From contig NZ_VIGB01000003.1 of the NCBI RefSeq assembly GCF_006636205.1, positions 2,108,001 through 2,172,000 of the forward strand: a stretch of 64,000 bases of DNA, in the 5' to 3' direction. Within the stretch, counting starts at the first letter, position 1, and every line of letters begins with the position of its first letter. The DNA comes from Kitasatospora acidiphila. GTDB taxonomy: Bacteria > Actinomycetota > Actinomycetes > Streptomycetales > Streptomycetaceae. Below the pieces are notes generated by a model that saw nothing but the letters and a program-made list of their open reading frames with translations, made no database searches and had not been told where the DNA came from. Made by a program: the position numbers and the translations under genes. Shown piece after piece: positions 1-7,555 of the stretch.

Positions 1-294
1 GTGCACGTTCCAGCCGAGTATCGACCAGACCAGCGGGAAGGTGTTGGGGTGGTTGATCAGGTCGACCACCTCCGGCAGGCTGGCCACCGCGCTCAACTTG
101 TGCATCGCACCCGTCGGCGAGACCTGCCCGGCGGCCCGCTCCTGCTCGTAGAGCCGGTCCAGGGCGTCCGTGTAGTACTCGACTTCGGCGCTGCTGAGGG
201 CCCCCGGCACCACCAGGTAGCCGTCGCGCTCGAACTGCTCGCGCTGCTCGCCGGTCATCGGCGCGACGGAAGCGGTGTTGTCGATGAGAGTCAT
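1..294 (-). CDS. Phytanoyl-CoA dioxygenase (PhyH)-family protein, N-terminal part
   Basis: The reading frame opens at an ATG at 292-294 behind a G-rich Shine-Dalgarno (GGGGGG) and stays open to the window edge, so only about 98 N-terminal residues are visible. The start reads MTLIDNTASVAPMTGEQ, followed by QFERDGYLVVPGALS and an acidic, tyrosine-rich helix (VEYYTDALDRLYEQE). That opening is characteristic of the PhyH family of Fe(II)/2-oxoglutarate dioxygenases, which hydroxylate small molecules in primary or secondary metabolism. The metal-binding HxD...H residues would lie outside the window, so activity and substrate cannot be judged. An inverted repeat sits just upstream at 317-336. Confidence 0.72.
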   Translation of the reverse strand, partial: MTLIDNTASVAPMTGEQREQFERDGYLVVPGALSSAEVEYYTDALDRLYEQERAAGQVSPTGAMHKLSAVASLPEVVDLINHPNTFPLVWSILGWNVH

Positions 295-316
295 GGATCC
301 CCCCGGTCATGAGCGA

Positions 317-336
317 CCGTCAATGGAAACTGACGG
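317..336. promoter_or_regulatory. Inverted repeat upstream of the PhyH-like gene
   Basis: CCGTCA and TGACGG form a perfect 6-bp inverted repeat around an 8-bp spacer, about 23 bp upstream of the PhyH-like start codon, in an intergenic stretch (295-485) that is more AT-rich than the coding DNA around it. The position suits an operator, but no regulator or consensus is recognised, and short palindromes occur by chance. Confidence 0.25.
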
Positions 337-485
337 CCGCCTTAATGAAACTAATGTTCGATAAGGCACGCGCACGGGGGACCATTATGAGAAGACAGCA
401 CGAGACACACCCCCGCCACGAATCCCGCACTTCCACCCCCCATAACCCAATGACGCGGCCATCAGGTTGCATCCCGAACGTGTGA

Positions 486-1589
486 TCAGCGCCACACGCC
501 AGGCAGGGCCTGGTCGAGCGCCAGGTCGGACAGCAGGTCAGCGATGGCGCCCGCACCGCCACCCGGGCGCCCGGCGGCCTCGAACGCGTGACGCATCCCC
601 TCGGCCAGGCCGATGGGCGGCGTGAAACCGAGGTCCCTCCGGGCAGCGGTCAGGTCGAACCAGTGCGGGTGGACGAGTTCGGCGACCAGGAACCGGCTGA
701 GGTCACGGGTGCCGGTACCCGCATGGCTGCCCGTGCCGCGCCGCAGCCGGCTCACGGCCTCCCGGGCCGCCGCGGCGGCGACGGCGAGCGGGACCGGCAC
801 GGGCCGCCAGGTGGCGCGGATGCCGGCGGTGGCGAGCAGCAGCGCGAGGAACCCGCCGAGCGGCAGCGGCTCGCCCTGGGCGATGAAGTAGGCGCGACCG
901 CCGACGGGTTGGCCCTGGTGCAGCAGGTCGAGGGCGAGCAGGTGGGCGTGGGCGGCGGTGCGCACATGGGTGGTGTCGACGAGGTTGGCGCCGCTGCCCG
1001 GCATGACCAGGGTCTGGCGGCGGACCAGCCGGGTCAGGGCGGGCACGAAGTGCGGGTCGCCCGGCCCCCAGATGAGGTGCGGACGCAGCGAAAGGGCGGC
1101 GAGTTCGGGGCCGTTGGCGTCGAGGACGAGCGCCTCGGCCACGGCCTTGGTGTGCGGGTAGGCGGCCAGATGGCGCACGGGGTACGGGAGGCGCTCGTCG
1201 GCGTTCTCCAGGCCGCCGGGGCGGAAGACGACGCTCGCGGTCGAGGTGTGGACAAGGGTGCGCACACCGTGGGCGCGGCAGCGGTCGATGACGGTACGGG
1301 TACCCGCCACATTGGTGCGCCAGTACGGGCCCGGCGCGCCGCTGATGCCCGCGAGGGCCGCGTTGTGGACGACGGCGTCGCAGCCGGGGACCGCCCGATC
1401 GAGAGCGGCGCGGTCGACGAGGTCGCCGTGCACCTGTCGCACACCGAGCTGCTCCAGTGTGCGGCTCGGGCGGCGACTGAACGAAACGGTCTCGGTGCCA
1501 CGGGCGGTGAGCTGCCGACAGATCTCGGCACCGAGGAAACCGCTCCCGCCGGTGACGAGGACTCGGGCCGGGCCCGGCGCGGTGACCAT
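486..1589 (-). CDS. NAD-dependent epimerase/dehydratase (3-beta-HSD/OleD-like) family protein
   Basis: About 367 residues from the ATG at 1587-1589, chosen because the Rossmann motif VLVTGGSGFLG follows within ten residues; upstream in-frame sequence is unlike protein. This is an extended short-chain dehydrogenase: the TGxxGxxG dinucleotide motif is at the N-terminus, a tyrosine-lysine pair (YPHTK) sits where the catalytic YxxxK is expected, and LSLRPHLIWGPGDPHFVP resembles the substrate loop of sterol-dehydrogenase and OleD-like reductases, which reduce or oxidise hydroxy/keto groups on lipids or natural products. Substrate cannot be inferred. It is transcribed alone, convergent with nothing nearby and divergent from the monooxygenase-like gene at 1748. 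Confidence 0.8.
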   Translation of the reverse strand: MVTAPGPARVLVTGGSGFLGAEICRQLTARGTETVSFSRRPSRTLEQLGVRQVHGDLVDRAALDRAVPGCDAVVHNAALAGISGAPGPYWRTNVAGTRTVIDRCRAHGVRTLVHTSTASVVFRPGGLENADERLPYPVRHLAAYPHTKAVAEALVLDANGPELAALSLRPHLIWGPGDPHFVPALTRLVRRQTLVMPGSGANLVDTTHVRTAAHAHLLALDLLHQGQPVGGRAYFIAQGEPLPLGGFLALLLATAGIRATWRPVPVPLAVAAAAAREAVSRLRRGTGSHAGTGTRDLSRFLVAELVHPHWFDLTAARRDLGFTPPIGLAEGMRHAFEAAGRPGGGAGAIADLLSDLALDQALPGVWR

Positions 1590-1747
1590 GCGGCCGACGG
1601 TAGCGACAGCCGCTTCGCGACGCCCGGACCGCACCGTCCCAGGCCCCCGTGTCGGGCGATTCCGACGACAACCCGACAATCGCGCGCGCCACCCTGCCTA
1701 CGGCGGCGTTACGGAAGCCGTCCCAAGTCGAGGACTAGACTCGGTGA

Positions 1748-2071
1748 ATGATCTTCATCGTGGTGAAATTCCCGGTCAAGCCCGAGTACGCCGACTCCTG
1801 GCTGTCCCACGTCGACGCCTTCACCAAGGCCACCCGCGCCGAACCCGGCAACCTCTGGTTCGAGTGGTCGCGCAGTGTCGAGGAGCCCGACACCTATGTG
1901 CTCGTCGAGGCCTTCCAGGACGACGCCGGCGAGGCCCATGTGAACTCGGACCACTTCCGGGCGGCGATGGGGACCATGCGACCGCTGGTCCAGCGCGCAC
2001 CGCAGATCGTCAGCACCACCATCGAGGGCGCCAACGGCTGGAGCAAGCTGGGCGAGCTCGGGCTCGACTGA
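1748..2071 (+). CDS. Antibiotic biosynthesis monooxygenase (ABM) domain protein, YgiN-like
   Basis: A 107-residue protein that fills a single ABM ferredoxin-like fold. It begins MIFIVVKFPVKPEYAD, continues with a helix (SWLSHVDAFTKATRAEPG) and the strand LWFEWSRSVEEPDTYVLVEAF, and ends with HVNSDHFRAAM, the HxxSxHF-type segment seen in YgiN/ABM quinol monooxygenases. Such small dimeric enzymes oxidise quinols or act as heme-free oxygenases without a cofactor; the substrate here is unknown. There is no Shine-Dalgarno; a TAGACT hexamer lies at 1736-1741, six bases before the ATG, consistent with a -10 box driving a leaderless transcript. Confidence 0.8.
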   Translation: MIFIVVKFPVKPEYADSWLSHVDAFTKATRAEPGNLWFEWSRSVEEPDTYVLVEAFQDDAGEAHVNSDHFRAAMGTMRPLVQRAPQIVSTTIEGANGWSKLGELGLD

Positions 2072-2078
2072 CGCCTCA

Positions 2079-2243
2079 TCATGTTCGGCGTTCGCGTCGC
2101 CGACGGGATGCCCACTGCTCCTCGCCGGCAGCCCTGGCCATCCTGAGCGTCGCGACGACGCCGAGGGCTAGACTCGCAAGCGCGAGCGTGAAGACGACCG
2201 CGAGCGCGACGGCGATCAGGACGTCGGGGACGGCTGACCTCAC
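2079..2243 (-). CDS. Small single-pass membrane protein, last gene of a four-gene overlapping operon
   Basis: A 54-residue protein starting at a GTG (2241-2243) that overlaps the TGA of the upstream gene (GTGA). Residues about 7-32 (VLIAVALAVVFTLALASL and beyond) form one hydrophobic helix, followed by a basic tail rich in arginine (ASRRRRERRT), predicting a cytoplasmic C-terminus. No family is recognised. The tight translational coupling to the ATPase operon is the main evidence that it is a real gene. Confidence 0.5.
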   Translation of the reverse strand: MRSAVPDVLIAVALAVVFTLALASLALGVVATLRMARAAGEEQWASRRRRERRT

Positions 2244-2479
2244 CGGCTCACCCCGATGAGCCGGCGCCCGAGGCGGGCGGCGAGGTCGTGGAGGAACTGC
2301 TCGGCCTGCCGCCGGGTGAGGGCGAGCGCGAGTTGCTCGCCGGGGCCGGCGTGGATGTCGAGGTCCACGGTGACCCGGACTTGGAGAGCGGCGTCCGGGA
2401 CGGTCTCGACATCGAGGTGGGCGACGGTAGTTCGCTCGACGTGCGCCCCTTTGTCGACGAGGGTGATCAGGACTCCCAC
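2240..2479 (-). CDS. Hypothetical protein, third gene of the ATPase operon
   Basis: 79 residues, beginning MGVLITLVDKGAHVERT and ending GRRLIGVSR. It looks like a small alpha/beta protein: two amphipathic strands (TTVAHLDVETVPD, LQVRVTVDLDI) and a C-terminal helix (RRQAEQFLHDLAARLG). The start overlaps the end of 2467-2724 by 13 bp and its stop overlaps the next GTG. I do not recognise the family. Context suggests that it works with the anti-sigma-like ATPase encoded by the first gene of the operon. Confidence 0.55.
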   Translation of the reverse strand: MGVLITLVDKGAHVERTTVAHLDVETVPDAALQVRVTVDLDIHAGPGEQLALALTRRQAEQFLHDLAARLGRRLIGVSR

Positions 2480-2724
2480 GACCCGCTCCGTTCTGCCTCT
2501 TGCACAAGGTTGAGCAGGTTGAGCAGGGTGCTGACCGGGGCGTTGCCGAAGTTGACCAGGACGTGGCCGTCGACGGTGCCACTGGTCCGGGCCGATCCCC
2601 AGAGCAGGCCCAACGGGCGCCCGTGCTCCTGGAGTTCACGGATCAGCTCGGTGACCCGGGCCTCGGTGTAGTCGCGCATCCCGGGGCCGTCCGGCGCGAT
2701 CGGCCGGGGGCGGGCGGCGCTCAC
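2467..2724 (-). CDS. Hypothetical protein, second gene of the ATPase operon
   Basis: 85 residues. After a short basic N-terminus it contains a helix (YTEARVTELIRELQEHG), then small strands (GLLWGSARTSG, HVLVNFG) and a leucine-rich helix (VSTLLNLLNLVQEAE). The initiation codon overlaps the stop of the ATPase gene (ATGA at 2721-2724), so translation is probably coupled. No domain is recognised. Members of such operons in Streptomyces often encode small partners of the ATPase, but that is inference from position only. Confidence 0.55.
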   Translation of the reverse strand: MSAARPRPIAPDGPGMRDYTEARVTELIRELQEHGRPLGLLWGSARTSGTVDGHVLVNFGNAPVSTLLNLLNLVQEAERSGSWES

Positions 2725-3143
2725 GCGGCGGAGTCCAGCTCGAACCAGACGCTCTTGCCGCCGTGCTTGCGCGGCGCGGCACCGAACCGGTGGGTGAGCG
2801 ACCGGACCAAATGCAGGCCTCTGCCGGAGAGTTCGTACGGATCGGCGGAGCTGCGCTGCTCGGGGAGCGTCGGGCTGTCATCGGCGACAGAGACGCGGAG
2901 CGTGCGCAGGGCGCGGGCGGTGGCGGGGACGCGGGTGGGCTCGGCGAGGAGCGCGACCACTACGACGGGCGCGGAACTGCCGCCGTGCTTCCACGCATTG
3001 ACGAACAGCTCGTGCAGGGCCAGTTCGGCGTCGGCGATCAGGTCGTCGGGCCACCCGGCGCCGGCCATCGCCTCGCGCAACTCCTCGCGAGCGGTGGACC
3101 AGTCGGGCGGCTCGGGGGTCTTGGGCAGGGTGAAGGTACGCAT
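2721..3143 (-). CDS. ATP-binding protein with HATPase_c_2 fold (RsbW/anti-sigma-like)
   Basis: 140 residues, started at ATG 3141-3143 behind GGAGG. The protein is one GHKL ATPase domain: N box ALHELFVNAWKHG, G1 box VADDSP, and G2 segment GRGLHLVRSLTHRFG near the C-terminus. The family includes the anti-sigma kinases RsbW/SpoIIAB and the many Streptomyces single-domain ATPases that sit beside DUF5753 regulators, as in whiJ-like loci. It is the first gene of a four-gene operon and is divergent, across about 300 bp, from the HTH/DUF397 pair at 3441. A role in signalling to that regulator is inferred, not shown. No sigma factor gene is adjacent. Confidence 0.82.
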   Translation of the reverse strand: MRTFTLPKTPEPPDWSTAREELREAMAGAGWPDDLIADAELALHELFVNAWKHGGSSAPVVVVALLAEPTRVPATARALRTLRVSVADDSPTLPEQRSSADPYELSGRGLHLVRSLTHRFGAAPRKHGGKSVWFELDSAA

Positions 3144-3440
3144 GGGGAACCTCCGGGATGTGCTGGGGGGTGAGTGTCATCCGTCGGCGGATGCGTCACC
3201 GTGAGCCAGGCCAGGACGCGGCTGGCTGATCCCGCGCATGGCTGCTCTGCGGTGCGGGGCAGCAGGCGCCTGCTGCCCTGTGAACAGGCGTTACTGACGA
3301 TCCGTTGGATCGGTGTGACACCGACCATAGCGCAGGTCGCCTAAAACTTTACGGCGACCGCCGGGAAGTTCCCTCTTTCGTGGCTACGACCAGGCCGGAG
3401 GCTGAGGCAGACTGGTCCCAGCACCTGTAGAAAGGACGCC

Positions 3441-4307
3441 ATGGCCCTTCGAGCGAACCCGACTCTTCGTCAACGCCGCCTGGGCGTTGAGCTGCGAAGG
3501 ATGCGGGAGCAGGCCAACCTCGGGGGCAGCCAACTCGCCCGCCTGCTCGGCTGCGCTCCCGCCCAGATCACGCAGATGGAGACCGCGAAGACCGGCATCA
3601 GCGTGGAGCGCCTGTACACCATCGCCGAGCTGTGCATGTGCACCAACGAGCCTCTGCTGAACGCCCTGGCCGACATCATCACCGACCGAGCGAAGCCCGG
3701 CTGGTGGGAGGAGTATCGGGGAGTCCTCCCGACCGACTTCCTCGATGTGGCGGAGCTGGAGGGGCATGCGAGGGAACTCACCAGCTTCGCAATGGCTTTC
3801 GTCCCCGGGCTGCTTCAGACGCAATCCTATGCCAACGCCCTTTTCACGAAAGGGCTCCTGCCTCTCCCGCCGCAAGAGATCGATCTCAGGACTACCTTCC
3901 GCATGCGAAGGCAGGACGTAGTCCGGTCCGGCAAGACGCCATACTCGGCGCTCCTACATGAAGCCGCCCTGCGCAGCCAGTACGGCGGGGGTACAGTGCT
4001 CTGTGACCAACTCACCTCACTGGTCGAGGACTCCGAGCATCCGGGGATCTCCATCAGAGTCGTTCCGTTCGAGGTGGTGGGTTTTCCCCTCCCGAGCGAG
4101 GAACTCGCTCACATGGCAGGGCCAGTACCGGAGTTGGACACCATTCAGGCAGACGCATCTTACGGCTCCCACCTCTTCGACTCGCCCGCCCAGCTCGGAC
4201 GCTATCGCGCGACCCTTGAGCGCATCGGGTCTATTGCACTATCAGAAACCGAATCACAAGATTTCATTCGCTCCATCATGAAAGAGATGCAGGACAGGAA
4301 TGACTAG
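3441..4307 (+). CDS. XRE-family helix-turn-helix regulator with DUF5753 domain (WhiJ/Scr1-like)
   Basis: 288 residues, with AAAGGA ahead of the ATG. Residues about 10-65 form an XRE helix-turn-helix (ELRRMREQANLGGSQLARL, then APAQITQMETAKTGIS). The rest is DUF5753, with the typical GWWEEYRG start and the FVPGLLQTQSYANAL segment; the C-terminus carries repeated helices and the usual cluster of aromatic residues. Members of this family are pleiotropic regulators of development and antibiotic production in Streptomyces and are almost always paired with a DUF397 protein; the pair has been compared with toxin-antitoxin systems. Here the DUF397 gene overlaps its last 8 bp. Confidence 0.9.
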   Translation: MALRANPTLRQRRLGVELRRMREQANLGGSQLARLLGCAPAQITQMETAKTGISVERLYTIAELCMCTNEPLLNALADIITDRAKPGWWEEYRGVLPTDFLDVAELEGHARELTSFAMAFVPGLLQTQSYANALFTKGLLPLPPQEIDLRTTFRMRRQDVVRSGKTPYSALLHEAALRSQYGGGTVLCDQLTSLVEDSEHPGISIRVVPFEVVGFPLPSEELAHMAGPVPELDTIQADASYGSHLFDSPAQLGRYRATLERIGSIALSETESQDFIRSIMKEMQDRND

Positions 4308-4503
4308 GTCACAGTGGCAGAAGTCCAGCTACAGCGCTAACAACAACGACTGCGTCGAAGTACGCACAGTTGACGGCCTGGTCGAAGTCCGCGAGTCCGA
4401 CACCGGCGACATCATCGTCCGCACCACCCCCGTCAAGTTCGCCAAGTTCCTCCAGGGCATCAAGGCCGGCGAGTTCGACCACCACGCCGACCACACCAGC
4501 TGA
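4300..4503 (+). CDS. DUF397 protein, partner of the upstream HTH regulator
   Basis: 67 residues. The sequence has the full DUF397 signature: an N-terminal W-x-K-SSYS-x-NN-CVEV segment (WQKSSYSANNNDCVEVRTVD), a VRES motif (VEVRESDTGD), and a C-terminal strand-helix (VKFAKFLQGIKAGEF). DUF397 proteins are small, acidic-to-neutral cytoplasmic proteins that bind or modulate the cognate DUF5753 regulator. Translation is coupled to the HTH gene, whose stop codon lies inside this start region. Confidence 0.92.
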   Translation: MTRSQWQKSSYSANNNDCVEVRTVDGLVEVRESDTGDIIVRTTPVKFAKFLQGIKAGEFDHHADHTS

Positions 4504-4638
4504 CCCCACCACCCCGGCCCCCTGCCGAGCCAAGCACCCGCGCATGCGAACAACCATCGCACCGGCCCCACCGGCCGCTCTCGATGACTTCGAGGGTGGG
4601 CTGCCCAGCAGGGCACGGGCCGGAAGGACAGCTCTGAA

Positions 4639-5073
4639 TCAGGGGGCAATCAGCTTGCGAACCGCGTCGCTAACCTCGGGCAGGTCACCGAGCAGGGCCC
4701 ACTGGTGGGCATCGTGCTCGGTCAGGACGGCGGGTTCGGTCTTGGCCACGGTGACGGCGAAGTTGAACTCGCGAGTGGTGCCGCCGCGGCTGTTCGGGTA
4801 GTCGAAGTAGCCGACGTAGCCGTTGACCATCTCGATGGTCAGACCGGTCTCCTCGGCGGTCTCGCGGTGGAGGGCTTCGAGAATGGTCTCGCCGTCCTCG
4901 ACCTTGCCGGAGGGGATCTCCCACATCCCGCCCATGAAGTCGTCGGGCTTGCGCCGCTGGAGAAGGACCCGGTCCGCATCGGTGACGACGGCGGCGGCCA
5001 CGAAGCCGGTGATGCCGTCGGCTCGGGCGTCGCCGACCAGGCCGGACAGGAAGTCGGGGGAGATGACGCTCAC
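4639..5073 (-). CDS. Nudix hydrolase
   Basis: 144 residues from GTG 5071-5073, with AAGGAG eight bases upstream. The Nudix box is intact: GKVEDGE, TILEALH, RETAEETG, matching GX5EX7REUXEEXGU, at about residues 55-77. It is preceded by the strand VLLQRRKPDDFMGGMWEIPSG, as in MutT-like pyrophosphohydrolases. Such enzymes hydrolyse nucleoside diphosphates linked to another group (dNTPs, ADP-ribose and similar); substrate cannot be predicted. It sits convergent to the DUF397 gene and divergent from the genes that follow. Confidence 0.9.
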   Translation of the reverse strand: MSVISPDFLSGLVGDARADGITGFVAAAVVTDADRVLLQRRKPDDFMGGMWEIPSGKVEDGETILEALHRETAEETGLTIEMVNGYVGYFDYPNSRGGTTREFNFAVTVAKTEPAVLTEHDAHQWALLGDLPEVSDAVRKLIAP

Positions 5074-5087
5074 GTCAGCAGCTCCTT

Positions 5088-5333
5088 GTGATGGTTGCTC
5101 ACTTTGGCGGCCGCGCGGACGTATTGCTCTGCCAGCGCGAGATCCTGCTCACGGTGCCAGACCGGGAGCTTTATCGTGTGACGGTAGACGGGCTCGGCGA
5201 TGGGGAAGCAACCGGGCAGGTACTGGCGGTGGTGGTGCGGGTGGCCTGGGAACAGGGAGTACCAGCTGGCCTCGTTATGCCAGAACAGGAATATTCGCCT
5301 CCTGACGTGGACGCCTTGCCCGCCCGCCCGTAG
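5088..5333 (+). CDS. Possible small hypothetical protein
   Basis: An 81-codon frame from a GTG at 5088. Composition is compatible with a protein (a hydrophobic stretch TGQVLAVVVRVAWEQG in the middle, acidic end EQEYSPPDVDALPARP), but there is no Shine-Dalgarno, the start overlaps the promoter region of the Nudix gene, and no family is recognised. It may simply be an open frame in a 300-bp intergenic region. Confidence 0.28.
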   Translation: MMVAHFGGRADVLLCQREILLTVPDRELYRVTVDGLGDGEATGQVLAVVVRVAWEQGVPAGLVMPEQEYSPPDVDALPARP

Positions 5334-5381
5334 CGTCTGACATGAGGCCGGGAGGCTCCCGGCGGTGAAAGTGGGTCACCT

Positions 5382-5594
5382 ATGGCAGAGAAGCCGGGAC
5401 TTACGCGTCTCACGGGCCGTCTCTACGGACCCGAGTGCGATGATGACGACTGTCCCAACGTGTACCGCACTGAGCGTGGAACGTTCGTGGTCCAGGGCGA
5501 CGCCTTCGACGGCTTCAAGACCCCGGAGGGAGAATGGCTCGTGGAGATCCCGGAGCACGTACTGAGGGAGGCCGTTCGTGCTCTTGGATGGTGA
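5382..5594 (+). CDS. Small acidic hypothetical protein upstream of the DUF6879 gene
   Basis: 70 residues (MAEKPGLTRLTGRLYGPECD...). Features are a DDDDCP acidic-cysteine segment, then FVVQGDAFDGF and a C-terminal helix WLVEIPEHVLREAVRALGW. Proteins of this size and sequence style commonly precede DUF6879 genes in Streptomyces. Its last 17 bp overlap the DUF6879 start, so the two are co-translated. The final 34 bp of this region recur at 12446-12479. Confidence 0.65.
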   Translation: MAEKPGLTRLTGRLYGPECDDDDCPNVYRTERGTFVVQGDAFDGFKTPEGEWLVEIPEHVLREAVRALGW

Positions 5595-5597
5595 ATC
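5564..5597 (+). repeat. 34-bp direct repeat, intact copy (partner at 12446-12479)
   Basis: This 34-bp segment spans the end of the small acidic gene and the start of the DUF6879 gene. It is repeated exactly, in the same orientation, 6.9 kb away at 12446-12479, beside the IS630-type remnant. The key shared part begins GAGGGAGGCC and ends GGTGAATC. Similarity continues, imperfectly, for roughly 25 bp further downstream. It marks the source of a duplicated fragment. Confidence 0.85.
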
Positions 5598-6102
5598 GTG
5601 GCGGGAGGTATTCGACTCCTACCAGCACGATGCCTGGCGCTTCGAGGCCCAGCCCGCCTACACCATGCCGAACGAAACCGAAAACGTGGCACGATTTCTT
5701 CGGGGCGATCCGAAACCAGATGGCCACAATGCCCGCTGGCATGAGCGGGTACGTGCTTACTCGGCCGCAGGAAGGCGAATCGGCCGAGTCAGGATCGTCC
5801 GCCAGCCGTTGACGGACTACCAGCGCTATCAGTTCGCATGGGGCATCCCCGGCAACATCGAAGCGGGCGAGGACATTCGCGTTCTCGACGTGACCCGTGA
5901 GGACTACGGACTACCGCTGACCGGCCAGGACTGGTGGATGTTCGATGAAGCGCAAATCGTTCATCTCAACTTCCGGCCGGATGGGACACAGATCAACCGA
6001 GAGTTGGTCGAGGCCCCGGACATTACCGAATACAAGCGCTGGCGTGACGTCTGCCTCACCCATGCCATTTCGTTCGCTCAGTACCTGAAAGAAAATTGGT
6101 GA
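5578..6102 (+). CDS. DUF6879 family protein
   Basis: 174 residues starting at GTG 5578 (GTG CTC TTG GAT GGT GAA). The sequence matches the DUF6879 pattern: N-terminal FDSYQHDAWRFEAQPAYTM, then an RVRAYSAAGRRIGRVRIV strand pair, FAWGIPGNIEAGEDIRVLD, a DWWMFDEAQIVHLNF motif and a C-terminal helix. The biochemical role is unknown; these genes are habitually found next to XRE/DUF5753 regulators in actinomycetes. GC content across 5.4-6.9 kb is visibly lower than in neighbouring genes, suggesting a separately acquired cassette. Confidence 0.82.
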   Translation: MLLDGESWREVFDSYQHDAWRFEAQPAYTMPNETENVARFLRGDPKPDGHNARWHERVRAYSAAGRRIGRVRIVRQPLTDYQRYQFAWGIPGNIEAGEDIRVLDVTREDYGLPLTGQDWWMFDEAQIVHLNFRPDGTQINRELVEAPDITEYKRWRDVCLTHAISFAQYLKENW

Positions 6103-6932
6103 CATTCGATCCTGATGAGCTGGGTCGCTCTAAACAGGACCTAGCGGAGAATCTCAGGGCACTACGCAAGCGGGCCGGCCTCTCTGGAGAGGAGCTGGCC
6201 CGCTACTGCAACATGTCCCAGAGTAAGATTTCCAAGATTGAAACCGGCAAGATCGATCCAAGCCTCACGGATGTCGAGTGCATTCTCCGAGCCCTGGGCG
6301 CATCCCCGAAGATGGTCAGCGAGATGACCTCTTTGGCGAGGCTGGCCTCCACCGAATGGCAGGACAAGCGTTCGTCTTGGCGCAGGGGAGTCGTCAGGCG
6401 GCAGGCCGAACTTGCCGCTCTCGAAGCCGCGGCGACCCGGCTTCGCTTCTTCCTTCCGTCGATGATTACCGGCCTCTTGGCTACACCCGAATACGTGAAG
6501 GCGAGCCTGGCTTACACGCCGGGCGATAAGTCCGCTGCGATGGCTCGCAAGCTGGAGCGCCAAGCAATCCTATACGACAAGAGCAAGAACTTTTCATTCA
6601 TCTTGACGGAACAGGCCGTCAACTGGGCTGTCGTATCGCCACCCGCCATGTCCGTTCAAATCGACCGCTTGACGTCCTTGTCGCACCTTGCGAATGTCAA
6701 CCTCGGGGTAATCCCATACGGCACCGTACTGCCTCGTGGCCCCATGAATACGTTCACCGTATATGACGGAAGGCTTGCCACGGCCGAGACCTTCACGGGC
6801 CGCATGGTATTTCAGGACCCGCGAGACGTAAGACAGTACCTTGATATTTTCTCTCCGTTCGAGCAGTGCGCAGTCTTTGAACAGGATGCGCGCGAACACT
6901 TGAACGAATGGTCACGCAGATATCGCCAGTGA
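6099..6932 (+). CDS. XRE-family HTH regulator with DUF5753 domain, second copy
   Basis: About 277 residues. The GTG at 6099 is preferred because it overlaps the TGA of the DUF6879 gene; a TTG three bases upstream is also in frame. N-terminal residues 10-70 form an XRE domain (LRALRKRAGLSGEELARYC, MSQSKISKIETGKIDPS), followed by a DUF5753 region that contains FFLPSMITGLLATPEYVKA and the C-terminal YDGRLATAETFTG and DVRQYLDIF. This differs in sequence from the DUF5753 regulator at 3441 and is paired with DUF6879 rather than DUF397, so it is probably a paralogous, independently acquired system. Codon use is less GC-biased than average here. Confidence 0.87.
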   Translation: MTFDPDELGRSKQDLAENLRALRKRAGLSGEELARYCNMSQSKISKIETGKIDPSLTDVECILRALGASPKMVSEMTSLARLASTEWQDKRSSWRRGVVRRQAELAALEAAATRLRFFLPSMITGLLATPEYVKASLAYTPGDKSAAMARKLERQAILYDKSKNFSFILTEQAVNWAVVSPPAMSVQIDRLTSLSHLANVNLGVIPYGTVLPRGPMNTFTVYDGRLATAETFTGRMVFQDPRDVRQYLDIFSPFEQCAVFEQDAREHLNEWSRRYRQ

Positions 6933-7398
6933 TCTATAGTCCATTACGGGAATATTGTTGCCTCTCATGCTGAACCTCGCCTAACTTGGTCTCCTCCGAA
7001 GTCGAGACTTATGGAGGCCAGATATGTCCGCAGCGAAAAGCGATGACAAGGCCGTTTCTGAACGCCGACAGCATGAGCGGCGCCCCCGACACACCGCCAG
7101 TGCGGCTTGCATGGCCGCCATCCGGGCCGATTACGACCCACTGTTCTTCGAGAGGTCGTGGAGTGAGCGCCCTGGTACGCCCGCAGGGTGGCCGTTCTGC
7201 GACTGCGGCAGCGAGAAGTGCCCCGACAAGGGGAAGGTGTCCGGCGCTGCGTTGGGCGCAAGGGCATTGACCACTAGCCGCACCAGCATGACCACTTCCC
7301 CGCCCGGCCCCAGTCGTCCGCCCGGTCCCGGCCCGATGCCGCCGGACGACCGACCGGCGCACCGGGACCGACAACCACCAACCACGGGAGGCAAAGCC
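6933..7398 (+). other. Region between HTH regulator and the RiPP-like precursor; open frame of uncertain status
   Basis: From an ATG at 7024 an open frame runs in phase with the 49-residue peptide gene at 7399. Its product would contain WPFCDCGSEKCPDKGK, a cysteine pattern reminiscent of zinc-ribbon-like segments, then a long Pro/Arg/Ser-rich stretch with no family resemblance. Either a separate small gene ends functionally in this region or the frame is a chance opening. The first 90 bp after the regulator are AT-rich and could hold a promoter. I see no other gene. Confidence 0.3.
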
Positions 7399-7548
7399 AT
7401 GGGTAAGCACGGCGGAGGCAGCGGCCAGGACGGCCCCGGCAAGGCGGGCGACGGTTCGGGTGGCGGCCACTCCGGTTCGCCGGACACGGCCCCGCACGAC
7501 GGACACCGGGACGCGCCGCCCACCAACCTGCCCAAGCCCGAGAAGTAG
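7399..7548 (+). CDS. Gly/Asp-rich 49-residue peptide, candidate RiPP precursor
   Basis: 49 residues from ATG 7399, with GGGAGG placed eight bases upstream, which supports this start over the in-frame upstream ATG. The sequence starts MGKHGGGSGQDGPGK and ends PPTNLPKPEK. It has no cysteine, no hydrophobic core and no signal peptide. Five aspartates occur, three of them in Asp-Gly pairs (positions 11-12, 18-19, 34-35), the sequence context that most readily forms aspartimide. The gene is followed after 7 bp by a PIMT-like methyltransferase. That pairing recalls the imiditide class, in which a PIMT homologue alone modifies a soluble charged peptide; the assignment is inference. Confidence 0.6.
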   Translation: MGKHGGGSGQDGPGKAGDGSGGGHSGSPDTAPHDGHRDAPPTNLPKPEK

Positions 7549-7555
7549 GTACCAG

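Noticed and set aside
7024..7398. N-terminal extension of the 49-residue peptide as one long protein
   Set aside because: The internal ATG at 7399 has a clear ribosome site; the extension is compositionally different and has no family.
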